From the NCBI GenBank assembly GCA_002189035.1, contig NEEC01000002.1:6409001-6473000 (forward strand): a stretch of 64,000 bases of DNA, in the 5' to 3' direction. Shown here piece by piece: positions 35,369 to 48,589 of this stretch. Within the stretch, counting starts at the first letter, position 1. Every line of letters begins with the position of its first letter. The notes beneath the pieces were generated by a model that saw nothing but the letters and a program-made list of their open reading frames with translations, had not been told where the DNA came from and searched no databases. The position numbers were made by a program, and so were the translations under genes. This stretch comes from Utricularia gibba (taxonomy: Eukaryota; Streptophyta; Magnoliopsida; Lamiales; Lentibulariaceae).

Positions 35369-37288
35369 ATGACTTCTTTGCGAGGTCCAGTCATTTGCCC
35401 TGTGATCCAGGCAAAGCAAACAGGATCATGTTTGGTGCCAATTGAATCAGTATTCCTGAAACCTAAACTTAAGACTAGTAGATTCTGGGGTCTAAATCAT
35501 CTAAGCTGCAGAAGTTCTGGGTTGATTCATAGGCAGGGATTTACAAAATCTGCAACTATCAAATGTAGTTTCAGTTCGTCATCGAATGGTAATGGCAGCA
35601 TGGCTGGAAATTCTAACGAGAACAACTCTGAGTATGTGAACTCCAGTGTGATTGAAGCTGGTAACTTTTGTATTTTAACTGAACTTCTCCCCACCCCTCT
35701 GCCCCTTTATTTAGACCGGGGCCTCCTGTTCCTTTTAACCCCTAGAAGCAGATATAGGAATTGTTAATTTCCACTGCTAGATTAGATTTTTCGAACAGTC
35801 TTTCCCATTGTTGGAGTTGATTCAGCATTTTGGACATAGACATTTCCGTCTGTAAGTTGTTTAATTGTTGTAAATAGTTGAGGTAAGGAGTGGTCCCGAT
35901 GGTTTCATGATCAAGATGAGAGATGGTAGGTTCTTGAGATGTGTTCACAATAACCCTTCTGGTGGACATCTACCTGAGTATGCTCCACATCCGGCCATTG
36001 TACTTCGGATGGAAGATGGGACCGGAATTCTTCTCCCAATAATTGTTTGTATGTCAATTACACATCATCATCATACATTATAACGGAAAAAGTTATTCTG
36101 ATCTACGACAATTTCTTATGTTCTGCCCTTTATTCCAGTGGAGATGCCAAGTGTGCTCCTGATGGCTGCTCTGCGTAATGTGCCAATTGTATGTTCACAT
36201 TTTTTTTCTTTAACTGAACAAATTGGTATTATGGTAGCTCTCTTTTTTTTCATATGCTGTTCATATAACCTATCAGGCCAGGCCAACTGTATATCAAGTA
36301 GTGACGGACATGATTGAGAAGATGGGATATACAGTGAGTTTTAACCTTTACACTATGCCAGATCTGAAGTGCGCGTATATTATCTGTCTGAATTCCTTCT
36401 GATGCTCAATCGCAGGTGAAACTTGTTCGCGTCACCAAGAGGGTGCATGAGGCATATTTTGCAGAGCTACACCTTGCAAAGGTATGTAGAACTATCAATA
36501 GTTAAATGGTGGTTATGTTTTTAATTAATGTTCTGATAATATATCTATTTCGGCAATGTGAAGTTGGATAACGAAGCTGAGTGCTTAAGTTTTGATCTTC
36601 GGCCCTCCGATGCCATTAACATTGGTGTTCGATGCAAGGTGATTAATCATTTCTACAATCATGTTCTTAATCCTTGTGTCAAGTGGGAGGCATGAATTAT
36701 ATTTTCAGCGTGGCATGACCTCTGCTGAAAACGCATATGAACACTTAAGCTGTATTCATCTGAATATAACGTACTTATCTGCGGACAGGTTCCTATACAA
36801 GTCAACAAGTTTCTGGTTTACAGCGACGGTATGAAGGTCATCGAGACCCCAAGAGTCTCAGTGGATGGCTCCTCATCTAATGGACTGCTGTTCTCCGAAA
36901 TGGACAGGTTTAGCTCCTCAATTTTAGATGGTTTTCATAACATTTGTTTCTCTTGTCTTGGAAGTCTTATAGATAGTGCCTTCATGGATCCTTCCATATT
37001 ATGCTTATGCAGACCCACTGGGCAGCCGTGCATTGAGACCATTGAATTCGATCTGACTAGAAACATGCTGATTGCAGCCGTTGAAGAACGCTACAAGGAT
37101 GCAGGTATACCTGGTCAAACTCTTGAAACCTTCTTCACCAACCATGCCATACACCAGAATCCTCCAAACCACCCTTCTCTTGTCTCATCCAAACTTCTTG
37201 AACTGGTGACTCATGTTTGTTTGCTTCATTTTCAGCTCTATGGAGGGACAGACTCACCCAACTCCGTTCCAAGTCGAACTGGGCCTGA
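35369..37288 (+). CDS. Bifunctional nuclease in basal defence response (BBD1/BBD2)
   Basis: Nine exons: 35369-35660, 35878-36048, 36139-36188, 36277-36333, 36416-36481, 36564-36638, 36789-36907, 37013-37104 and 37236-37288, all in phase, giving 324 residues (Arabidopsis BBD1 about 325). The N-terminus (MTSLRGPVICPVIQAKQTG) is followed by a Ser/Asn-rich linker. The conserved nuclease core has LPEYAPHPAIVLRMEDGTG, LRNVPIARPTVYQVV, SFDLRPSDAINIGVRCKVP and VNKFLVYSDGM. The C-terminal UVR-like segment ends in RLTQLRSKSNWA. BBD proteins are plant nucleases with RNase and DNase activity, studied in defence and abscisic-acid signalling. Exon 6 uses a purine-rich acceptor (gtgaag/TTGG) that lacks a clear pyrimidine tract. 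Site II motifs lie upstream. Confidence 0.94.
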
Positions 37289-37765
37289 GACGCCTGGATG
37301 ATACCCACAAAACACCCATACATTGATCCTCTCTTTTCCCTGAGAAGAAATGGATTCCCTTTCAGGGCACACACAGCATCCATTCCTCTTCTCCCTCAGA
37401 TCCCCACACTCATTGTGTACAATAAACATGTATATGTCTGTCATGTATGTATATAGCCTATGCAAGTGTTGTTGTTCATGACTAATGTTGATGAACCCTA
37501 CAAAGTCTCTGCTGTCAATGTAGTCTTTGATGTGTTCTCTGATCACTAAAAAGGAATCACTCAACATGGGTTGGCACAAGAAGCGTTTTTGATCTCAAGC
37601 TGGATCTGTTCTTCATGAAATCCTGGGGATATGAAACAGGGTTGATTGTTCTTTTCAGCTTATGTTCAAGTATCCACAAAAGGCTAAACTTTACAAAAGC
37701 CCTTTACACAAGGAGGGTGTATTAATCAAGGTAATTAACCCCAAAAACGTTTAATTATGCATTAA
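37289..37765. other. Convergent 3' regions of BBD and DUF4408-like genes
   Basis: Only 477 bases separate the two stop codons, so this is almost all 3' UTR. AATAAA-like motifs occur on the plus strand (for example AATAAACATG near 37421). No gene is seen. Confidence 0.5.
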
Positions 37766-38503
37766 TTACTGCGCTGCCATCAACTGATACATCCCAGCAT
37801 CTGCCTTCTCGTCGGTCGCCACCGCGCGCCGCCGTCGATGCTCCTCCAGGAACTCCTCGATCAGTTGCCGGAACTCCTGGCTGCTCAGCCTCTCCATCTC
37901 CACCGCGTCCAACCCTTTGCGTGGTCTCTGCCGTACTACATCCGTCCTCGATCGCAGGAGCTCTTTTTCAGGGCTCGACCGTATTTCTCTCTTCAAATTC
38001 GTGGATTCCGTACGCCGGAACTTGTCCACCCTCTTCACCGCTTGCCGTATCACCTCATCAACCTCCTCTAACTGCGGAGTTTCCTTTTCCACGTCCGGTG
38101 ATTTGTAAACAACAATCTGCTTCTCCTTTTCGGTTTCCTCTTTTTTTTCAAACTCAATCTGTGCTCTGTGTCTCGAGTACTCGTCGTAGTAAAAATCTCC
38201 TCCTTCGGTGGCATCTCTGGCGGCGTGGCGTCGGCCGAGACACAGCAACGCAACGATGATCGCGTTTTCGATAAGAAAAAAAACCAAATGATCAAAAACA
38301 TAATCGACAGTAAAAAACGCGGTGGCAGCGGATCTCAGAGCAGCCAGGATTCTGGCCGATGACCATGAAACAAAACCCAGAACAACAAAAACCTCCACAG
38401 CCTTCCGAACCTGCCCCAAGAAACGAAATCCACTGAATCTCTCGACGCCGCGCTGCTTCTCCAACTCCATCGAATCCAAAACAGGGGAACCCATCCGAAA
38501 CAA
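37766..38503 (-). CDS. DUF4408-type membrane protein
   Basis: An intronless ORF of 245 codons. The longest start is 38503; in-frame ATGs at 38494 and 38470 are equally plausible. Two hydrophobic segments lie near residues 36-62 and 67-92 (AVEVFVVLGFVSW and LVFFLIENAIIVALLCL). A charged, Lys/Glu-rich region follows, and near the C-terminus the motif QEFRQLIEEFLEEHRRR. Two N-terminal membrane helices and a basic C-terminal helix of this kind fit the plant DUF4408 family, some members of which also carry a DUF761-like tail. The function is unknown. Codon use looks normal and no repeat or mobile sequence is attached. Confidence 0.72.
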   Translation of the reverse strand: MFRMGSPVLDSMELEKQRGVERFSGFRFLGQVRKAVEVFVVLGFVSWSSARILAALRSAATAFFTVDYVFDHLVFFLIENAIIVALLCLGRRHAARDATEGGDFYYDEYSRHRAQIEFEKKEETEKEKQIVVYKSPDVEKETPQLEEVDEVIRQAVKRVDKFRRTESTNLKREIRSSPEKELLRSRTDVVRQRPRKGLDAVEMERLSSQEFRQLIEEFLEEHRRRRAVATDEKADAGMYQLMAAQ

Positions 38504-40117
<1,614 letters not shown>

Positions 40118-43100
40118 TCACCTCTCCTCGGAGTTGAACTTGTTCCATGCAGCCTGAAAAGAGTTGTGAAGTTAACTTCTCTTCATTCCCTTCTGAGATC
40201 ATTTGATGGGGGTAAGGGGGGAGGAAGTGAGTACCTTGAGGAGATCAAAAACCTTTTCACATATGTACTTCTGCTGGACTGAAGCCCCTCTTTGCTGCAC
40301 TTTGTCAGGATGCACGCAAAGTGTTGCCTTTCTGTAGGCTTTCTTCACATCAGCAGTGGTGATGATCTCTGTTAACGAGACAGTCTTCCAGCCGCTCTCG
40401 GCACCAAGGATCTGTGGGAAGGAAAGGGGCAGGCATGTGAACAAGCTTTGATGTTCACTGAATTCTGGGGGCAGTTCGCAGATGGAATATCCAATGACCG
40501 AGATTTTATATCAGAAGCATATGAGGAGTTAGGGAGTGTACATAGTGCAAAGTGGACAGCAGCGCACGCAAGTTGCCTTCTTTTCCAGCTGACCATCTCT
40601 TAATGTCAGCATCCAGATATTCAGCCATTCTCTGCAAAGGGAAACAAGTATATTGGCGAATGCATGTTTGATGAAGGAAGTGAAGGATTCTTACATTTCT
40701 CTCAGCCTGCTCTTTCTGGACGAGCAAATCGCGCTTATTCTTCTCCTCAAGGGCCTTTGCCTGAGATTATGAAAAAGTATTAGCTTCCACAGGTTAGCTG
40801 CCTTGAGAAAAAAGCAATGATGGGCTCACCGCTCGCTCCATGACTCTTTGATGCCTCTCTAATCTCGCTTTATGCCTCTGGGCTGACTCTGTATATGTTG
40901 CTGTGACTTCCAGATCCTGTGATAACGTTTGACGGATCATCTAGTGCAAGATTGACAGGGAAGCATTCTCACAAAACAAGCAATGAGTAATTTACTCACA
41001 GAAGAAGAAAAACTGTGCTTCAATCCATCATTCCTTGAAGAGATCGACACCTTCTCAGCAGCGAATGATCTATTTGTCGTTAAAGTTTTGAGTGACTTTG
41101 CTTTCTCGAAAGCGCGCTCACGAGCCTCTGCAGTCGCCCTCTCTACAGCAGCACGTTCTGCCCTAAGCTTTGCCTCTGTGGCAGCTTTTTCAGCCTGTTG
41201 CTTCTCTGCTGCAGCCCTCTCCAGCTTCTCCTTGGCCCTCTCACGAGCTTCACGTATCGCTCTTTCAACAGCTAGTCTATCCTTCTCACGCTCCCTCCCT
41301 TTCCTGATTGCCTCAATTCTTTGCTGTTGATCATCTTCAACGAAGTTAGGAACACCCTCTTTGGCATCTTTCTCTCCAACCATTTTCTTATCATTCTCCA
41401 TGACTACCGTAGCTTCTGCAGGACTTCCACACTGCTTCACATCAGACCCACTGTTTAACTGTGAGGAAGGTGCATCTCCACTTTGTCCCTCGCCAGAGCT
41501 TGCTTCATCAACCATTCCAAATTCATCTTTCAATTCTTCTTGTGTACAGCTTGCGCCTTGTTTTACACCTTTGGACTCAAAACCCGACAAAGCATCTGCA
41601 CAATCTTGGGCAGAGGTAGATGGAGATGAATTATAGCTCTCTGAGCTTTGTTCTTGCGAGTTTCTGACATTTTCTGGATCAGTTTCTCTGGTTCTAGAGT
41701 CAATTGGAGGGGCCTTAAGTTCATCAGCAGTTGAATCTCGAAAGGCGTCAGAGATCACAGTAATATTCTCATTTTCTTTATGGTCAGCATTGTCAACCAA
41801 AGTATCTGCATTTTTGGAATCAGAAATCCCCTCAAAACAGCTATGAAGTTTGCTTTCAGAATGATCCTCATCAGAGACAGCTTGGTGTAAACTCTCGGCA
41901 CCAAAAACTTGATCACCTTTCGGGTGTGATGGTTCATGCTCCATCTCCTTGCAAAATGTCGAATTCGCTCCATCCACTTCAGATGCAGTTGTGTGGTTCC
42001 CAGTGTTACTTCGAACTGCTTCCTCGTAGTCTTCTGCTTTGTGGTCATGGTCAGAATCAGTTCTTTTTACATGAATAGATTCATGAATAAACTCTTCATA
42101 TTCAGTTTCCTGAGGCACAGAATTATTATGATCCTCATCTCTCCCTGCTCCGCCAGTAGCACAGCTCGTTGTAGCAATATTCTGGGCAGTAAAACTGTTC
42201 CTAACATCAGAACAATCATCGGCATTGACGACAATGGCTTCAACCCCTTTAGGCTCACCGGGATCTAACTTTATTTGCTCATCTTCACTCTGATCATATG
42301 TTGGAGATAACTCTGGATGATTTTCATAACCACCATCTGCCGGCTTCCTACCATCCGTCTTGGTCTGTAAGAAATCATCAACTCTTAAAACTTCTGCTTC
42401 TTGAGGGACACTGAGATCATCGTTTATTTTCTTCCCGAAGTTCCCATCTTGCTGATAATTTAAAGACTCTTTCAGTTGCATCTCCAGTTCTTCTTGCGAA
42501 AACGCTGGTTTATGAACTAACTCCTCAATCACTTCTTGCTCTGGCACTTCGACAGGATTACAAATTTTCTCCTTTTCTATCCCCACGCCATCTGGATTGT
42601 CTCCCTGGTCAACCACTTGGCCTTCAAGGCTGGTTCTTTGCCTCACATTCCCTTTCTCATAAACCTTCTCAGGCTCCTGATCTGATAGAGAAATATGAAT
42701 GCTTCCAGCCTCACTAGCATTTCCAGAATCGTGCACCAGCTTAGAACTTTGATCGGCTTCCTCAACCATCTTTTCCAGTTCCTTTTTGAACCCCTCAGTT
42801 TCTTTCATGTGATGAAGAGAAACCAAATTTTCATTTCCATTTTCAGGTTTCTCAAGGCAAGATGCAAGTACGGTTCCAGATGGCATGAAGCAGCGTTGAT
42901 TATCTATGTTTCCGGGCAATGAATTTAGAGTACTGCATTCTTCTCTAGCTTTAGGCCCAGTGAACCGTGAAGTGTTTTTACGAACTTCTATTGTTTTTAC
43001 ATTTTTCCCATGCTTCTCCAATTCAAGGTTCTGGGATGCTTTCCCTTCTCCAGCCTTAATCACCAAATCAATGTAATTGGCCGATGGAGTGAATACAGGA

Positions 43101-44814
43101 TCAGAATCTTCATTCTTATTCACAGGCTTGCCTTCATCTAAATCATTAGCCACCTGACCATTGTGATCCATCTGCCGATGCTTAGAACCATCTCGCTTAC
43201 CTTTCTTTCTCTTTTCCATCATAAACTTAGCTTGCCTTATCCTTTCTCTAGCATCATCAACAGCCTTCTTCAAGGCAGCAGCAGACACTGCAGCAGGTGA
43301 GTTTTCATCATACCCCTCCATAAAAAGGAATGTTGAGGATTCATCAACAGAAATTCCTAAATCATCCCCTTCAGAAGCCAGGGATGATGCTTTTGTTTGA
43401 TCCAGAACCTTACCATTGCTTTCAAAAATATTCTGAGAACTAATTTGTCGCACCTTTGATGTCTCTGGACCGTGGTTGACCTCATTCAAATCATGCGGCT
43501 TACTGCTCTTCAACTGACCTTTTCTGCTCACAGATTCGACTTGAGCACTAAAGCTCCAAGTACGGCTAACCTCATGCTTAGGTGAAAATTCAGGTCTGCC
43601 ATCAGATGTGTATTCTGCTTCTTTTTTCTCATCAGAAGCATTAACATTTTGTTGATAGGTTCCACTAAATGACATGTAAAACTCTTTCTCTTGATCAGCA
43701 GAGGGATCAGGCTGCTCACCGGATAACCTTTTTCCATTCATCATAGGATGCCGTGGACCTGAATCTCGAGAGGACATGGACCTATCCACTGGAACACTGA
43801 AAAAACAACAGGAACGCTAAAATCCATTTCCTGCTTCCACATACACCAACAAAAGGGCCAAGGACAGCATATCCATTCAGTATCACTTATAGTTCTAGCA
43901 AAAAAAAAAAAAAAAGCTTCTGATTTCCAGGCAAGTGATGACAGTTTTTGGGTTCAGCACAAGGATGCTGACGAATGCACACTTTGGGAAGTGCAATTGT
44001 ACTCTTGCATCTCAAAAAAGGAGATGAGTTGTAAGAAAAAAGTTTATTCACAGATAGATTCCACGGATGCCGCTGTGAGAGATCTTGTAGGGAAAACTTA
44101 AAACAATGACTTTCAAAAATGCTGGACTAACAAAACCAAGCAGCAAGCTTCAGAAATGAAGTGAAATTCTTCAAAACCATACAGAACTACAACTAAGCAG
44201 ATTTCAAGCAAATTTGGTTACACAGAACAATGTTTAGGCAATATTAGCATCAAATAGGTGTAAAACCTTGAAGCTGGTAACCCCAAAAGAGATCGTTAGA
44301 CACTGAAACCACACATTTCAGAGCCCCATTCACCTTGTAAGATACCATGTTGGCAGCAAAAGAGAAACATGCATTTTCAAGTTTAAATGCCAGACATTAT
44401 AATCTGTAAAATGGAAAGCAAAACTGGGTGTGCTTTTCTTTCTAAAGGGAAAAACAAAGAAGGAAAAAGTTACCATGGATTACTTTCCTTCACCGAAGCA
44501 TTAACATGATTAAGTAAATCCTCGTACGCAACAGCAACATCGTAGTTCCTCAACCCACCAAAAACGTCTCCGTAATCGAGATTGGAGGTTCGATACTCAC
44601 CCGACCCGACCCGCTGCTCCAAGCTCGAAATATCGAACACTGGGATCGACGAGGACCCAGCAAAAATCTCGGCATAATCTCGAGCTTCAAACACTTTCCC
44701 TTTTCCCCTGTCCCAATTAGAGAAACCCAAATCTTCATACGGCGTTTTGGAGGAGACCCCGCCATTAGCCGCTGGGTCCTTCCTCCTGAGGGGACGTCTG
44801 GATAGAGACTCCAT
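40118..44814 (-). CDS. Auxilin-like J-domain protein (AUL1 type)
   Basis: Seven exons on the minus strand: 44814-44474, 43796-41000, 40916-40830, 40760-40695, 40631-40542, 40411-40235 and 40153-40118, all in phase, giving 1197 residues. The N-terminus [12 protein letters not shown] is followed by a [10 protein letters not shown]-type motif that may bind clathrin or adaptors. A 930-residue acidic, low-complexity region comes next. After it lies a charged coiled coil ([20 protein letters not shown] and onward) and a C-terminal J domain with the HPD motif (CVHPDKVQQ) and the ending [11 protein letters not shown]. Auxilins recruit Hsc70 to clathrin-coated vesicles and drive uncoating in the cytosol. 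The domain order and ending match Arabidopsis AUXILIN-LIKE1 (about 1450 residues). Loss of length in the disordered middle accounts for the difference. Confidence 0.93.
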
Positions 44815-45006
44815 CGGCGTGGAAGCTCAAATGAGACTCCTTTGCCAACAATAAACACATGAACCGGTGTCAAATCGGCTCAACATAAAAACTTGTTGTG
44901 TGGGTTTCAAGTCAACCTGCTGAGAGCAACACTCCGACAACTCCCAGTTGCAAAAAAAAAAAGTGAGAGTCGTGGGTAAAAACAGAAAATTATCTCGAAC
45001 CAACGG

Positions 45007-45033
45007 TTCTTCTTCTTCTTCTTCTTCTTCTTC
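45007..45033. repeat. (TTC)9 microsatellite in auxilin-like leader
   Basis: Nine TTC units on the plus strand, read as GAA in the minus-strand leader, about 190 bases before the auxilin-like start codon. It resembles the trinucleotide repeat in the BBX leader but on the opposite strand relative to the gene. Confidence 0.85.
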
Positions 45034-46123
45034 CTCTCTGTTTTTCCCCTTCTCGTCGTGGCGGAGCGAGGGTTTTTTTTTATACGCTGACGAAAATTCT
45101 GCAAGTGCAGAGTCAGACAGCACGAGGAAGGAGAAGAAAGAGAAACAATTGATGTGAAAGAATAATTTCGCTTTTATTTTAATTTTATTTTTTTAAAAAG
45201 CGCAGGACATTTATAATTAATTACGAATTAAATCAAATAAAGCCCACCTGGGAAGTTGGAGTGTTGAACGGTCAAACATTTCCCCACATTTTATTTCTGA
45301 ATAAAATAATTGACCCCAACCTGTAATTCAAATAAAATAATGAATATATTATTTTTAAATTGTAATTATATACTCATATAAATCAAAATGTCTTTGATTC
45401 AATAACCAATTTTAATATAAAGAAATTATTACATAAATAGATTTATGGTAGAGAAAATTAGAATAAAAATTGGTTTGTTATCAAATACAAAATATTTATA
45501 TTTCAAAAATCTTACGACCATCGATCCAAATCGAGTTGACTAGATATCGCCACGTGGCATCATGACTCAGGGCCTTCCCGGGGGTGTAGATCGCATGCGG
45601 TTTGTGTAGGTAGACCACCAGCAGGGTTGGGAGAAGTGGGCCCGGCGGAAATGGGGAATCCGCGTGGGGGTAATTTTGGAATTCAACCCACCGCCCAGCG
45701 GCCAGCACAAGGGGGTCCCGTCCTATAAATGCTCCTCGTGCAAAAATCCAAACGCCAAATTTCGAACAAATCGTTGTAAATTCGATGCGCCTTTTTTTAT
45801 TAATTTGTATTTATATAATTATGCTCCAACAATGTGGTCCCCATCCTTTCATACAAATCCCAGCAATTATTTAAAAAAATTGATAAAATATTACTTCAAC
45901 ATAATTTCACATTTAATTATACTAACTACCATATTTCTTTAATTTTATTATTCTTTAAAACGTACGGAATGCACACACCAAATATATGACAATTGGATTT
46001 GAACTGACAAGCTGCAAAATTGCACAGCACAGCTGTACACCAACGCAAACGCAAAAGGCATTAATTTCTCCTGGGAAACCATTTATTTTATTCGATTTAT
46101 TTAATATACAAAGGCTGTGTTGT

Positions 46124-46260
46124 TGGGCCACGCATATACAGACAGGCCCATTATTAACAAAGCCCAGAAACGGCGTCGTTTAGCGTCAGCAATTATCGTC
46201 TCAATCTCGAAGCCCAGAGATCCCAGTCGTAAATATGCATGTGTGTATATATATATAAAT
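46124..46260 (+). promoter_or_regulatory. Probable TLP promoter: site II motifs, AAACGGCGTCGTTT and TATA tract
   Basis: TGGGCC at 46124, GGCCCA at 46145 and AGCCCA at 46161 and 46211 flank the AAACGGCGTCGTTT motif near 46168, which has AAACG/CGTTT dyad ends. A long TATATATATATAAAT tract at 46246-46260 could place a transcription start near 46290. That implies a 0.9-kb leader, perhaps with an intron, before the TLP start at 47201. Confidence 0.4.
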
Positions 46261-47200
46261 GTGTCTCGTCGTTTTGCCGCAAGGCAGTGGCTTCCGTGAG
46301 GTATCAACCAATGAGATCACGACAACTGCCCTTCCTTATTTGGACAATGGGAATGAGACAATGGAGAAAAAACTCCATTCATATGAGTTTCCATATATAA
46401 CAATGTCTTATCTCATCATCGGATTCTTCTATTTCCCATTCTTTAATCCCGAGAAGTTGCTATATTAGTTTTTTAATTTTCAAGAGAGAAAATAATAATT
46501 ATATTTTTTAATCTAATTATTCTATTATATGTACAAGCCTTATTTCAACAGTATAAATTAGTGAGAATGAACCATTATTTTATTAAATGCTATTAAAAAT
46601 TATATTTTTTAATAATATAAGTATCGTTTTACTATATCTAGTTATTTTATATTTAAAAATAAAAAAATCTACTGAAAGGGTTTGACCAGAAAAGGAAAGG
46701 ATTCATGAATGGCGGGGGAAGTAGGAGAAGCGGGGTCCACCTCTTTTAACCGTATTAACGGCTAGCAAGCGCCACCGGAGATGAAATGAAACGAAGCACC
46801 TCGCTTTTTACCTTTTACCTACCTGCACATCTCTTCCGGCGGGAGGGACTGGAAGAATTACGACTGCGCCTCGGCCATCCTCCTCCCGGTGGTGGCTGAG
46901 GAGCGGCGTCGGGTTGTGGGATCTCCGGCAGTCAGGTGGGTGATTGCTTGCTTGCACGTGTTTGGTGGAGATGCAATGATATTAACAATTATACGCCTTG
47001 TTGTTTTCTTTCTGATTCTTCTGCATCGGGGAGACATTCCAACGTGTGACGAAGGACCTTCCATCCCGCCAGCAACGCCATTATTACTTAAGCTTGACAT
47101 CCCGCGCCTGTGTTCTCAGGCTCATGAGATCTCTGTTCACTTAGTGATCCTGGTGAAGCTGCTGAGATAACGGAAAACTGGTTCTGCTACCCAGAAAACA

Positions 47201-48589
47201 ATGAAGCTGAAATCCATTTTCCGGCATCTCCTATCAAAAACGACCGGATGCGACTCGAAGACGCAACCGGTCGAAGAGAACCGTGTTCTGGGATGCAGAG
47301 ACATTCAGTTTTCTCCAAAGGAATCGCCTGCACAGGAAAGCATGTGGGCAACCTTGCCACCGGAGCTGCTCCATGACATTGTTAGTCGAATCGAAGCTGA
47401 TGATACGGCGTGGCCGTGGCGGAGGTCTGTGGTTAGTTGTGCTGGTGTTTGCAAGGACTGGAGGAGCGTAACCATGGAGATCACCAGGAGTCCTCAACAA
47501 TGTGGCTTGTTCACCTTTCCCATTTCTCTCAAGCAGGTAGTTCTAGCCTCTTGCTGCATTTTGGTATCCATATCTCCTGATCATGTCAAGATTTTCAATC
47601 GCCAGCCGGGGCCCAAAGACATGCCTGTTCAATGCTTCATCCGGAGGGATCGTACAACATCGACATATAGATTGTACCTTGGACTTAGCCCTGGTAAGCA
47701 GCAAGAAGCCCCTGTGTGATTCTTGTCTGTGCTGCCTATTGTGACCTGTTAGTGCCGGAATGAATGCAGCTCTGGCAGGGGATTCCAGCAAATTTCTCTT
47801 GGCAGCAAAGAAGATCCGAAAAGCGACAAGAACGGATTTCATAGTATCATCAGCTCCAAATGACTTTTCTCCGACAAGTGAAACTTACGCTGGTAGACTG
47901 AGGTACCTCTTATTTCAGAACATTGGTTTTACTGTTTCGTGAAAATTTCCTCATCATTGGGAATGATCAGGTCAAACTTTCTGGGGTCCAAGTTCTTCAT
48001 TCATGACTGCCAGATTGCAACCAGTCCCACCTTCCAATCCTGTGGATGGGCATGGAAGAAAATGACCACAAACAGGGTATCACCAAGACCACCAGTATGC
48101 AGCTACAAGGTCGCCAGCATCTCCTATGAACTCAATGTGCTTCGCACCAGAGGGCCGAGACGAATGCGGTGCGTGATGAACGCAGTCCCAGATTCATCAG
48201 CTCGAACAGGGGCAAGTGTTCCGCTTATCACTGCAATGCCAGGCTTTGACCCCGATGGAATGTTTTCACCATTCACCACTCCCAGCATTCCAGAGAACTC
48301 AAAAGACTTACTGGTATTGGAAAACAAAGTTCCAGTATGGCATGATCAGCTACAGTGCTGGTGTCTCAACTTCAAAGGCCGTGTGACCATAGCATCGGTG
48401 AAAAATTTCCAGCTTGTCGCTGCGACGGATGCGCAAAGTTTGTCGGCTTCAGATGATGAGAAAGTTACTCTTCAATTCGGGAAAATCGGAAAGGATACTT
48501 TCACTATGGATTATCAGTATCCTCTTTCTGCTTTCCAGGCATTCGCCATTTGTTTGAGCAGCTTCGACACAAAACCTGCCTGTGAATAG
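47201..48589 (+). CDS. Tubby-like F-box protein
   Basis: Four exons: 47201-47536, 47606-47693, 47770-47902 and 47971-48589, in phase, giving 391 residues. The F-box lies at about residues 50-95 (WATLPPELLHDIVSRI and CAGVCKDWRSV). The tubby domain follows, from PGPKDMPVQCFIRRD through KFLLAAKKIRKATRTDF, SNFLGSKFFIHD and WCLNFKGRV to the family ending AFAICLSSFDTKPACE. Plant TLPs combine an SCF-type F-box with a phosphoinositide-binding tubby domain and are usually tethered at the plasma membrane. Some move to the nucleus or plastids under stress. Exon 3 begins at the AG after gaatgc, which restores the SPALAGDSSKFLL block; the earlier AG at 47755 would lead straight into a stop. The exact orthologue was not resolved. 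Confidence 0.93.

Larger units (their letters stand above)
44815..47200. other. Divergent intergenic region between auxilin-like and TLP genes
   Basis: Leaders and promoters of two divergent genes flank AT-rich DNA (45150-46080 and 46470-46680). A GC-richer stretch at 46690-47200 just before the TLP start is probably its leader; an ORF at 46889-47170 there is not recognisable. Confidence 0.45.

Noticed and set aside
46889-47170. 93-codon ORF with a hydrophobic segment upstream of TLP
   Set aside because: No similarity recognised and it lies where the TLP leader is expected, so it is more likely untranslated or a non-conserved uORF.
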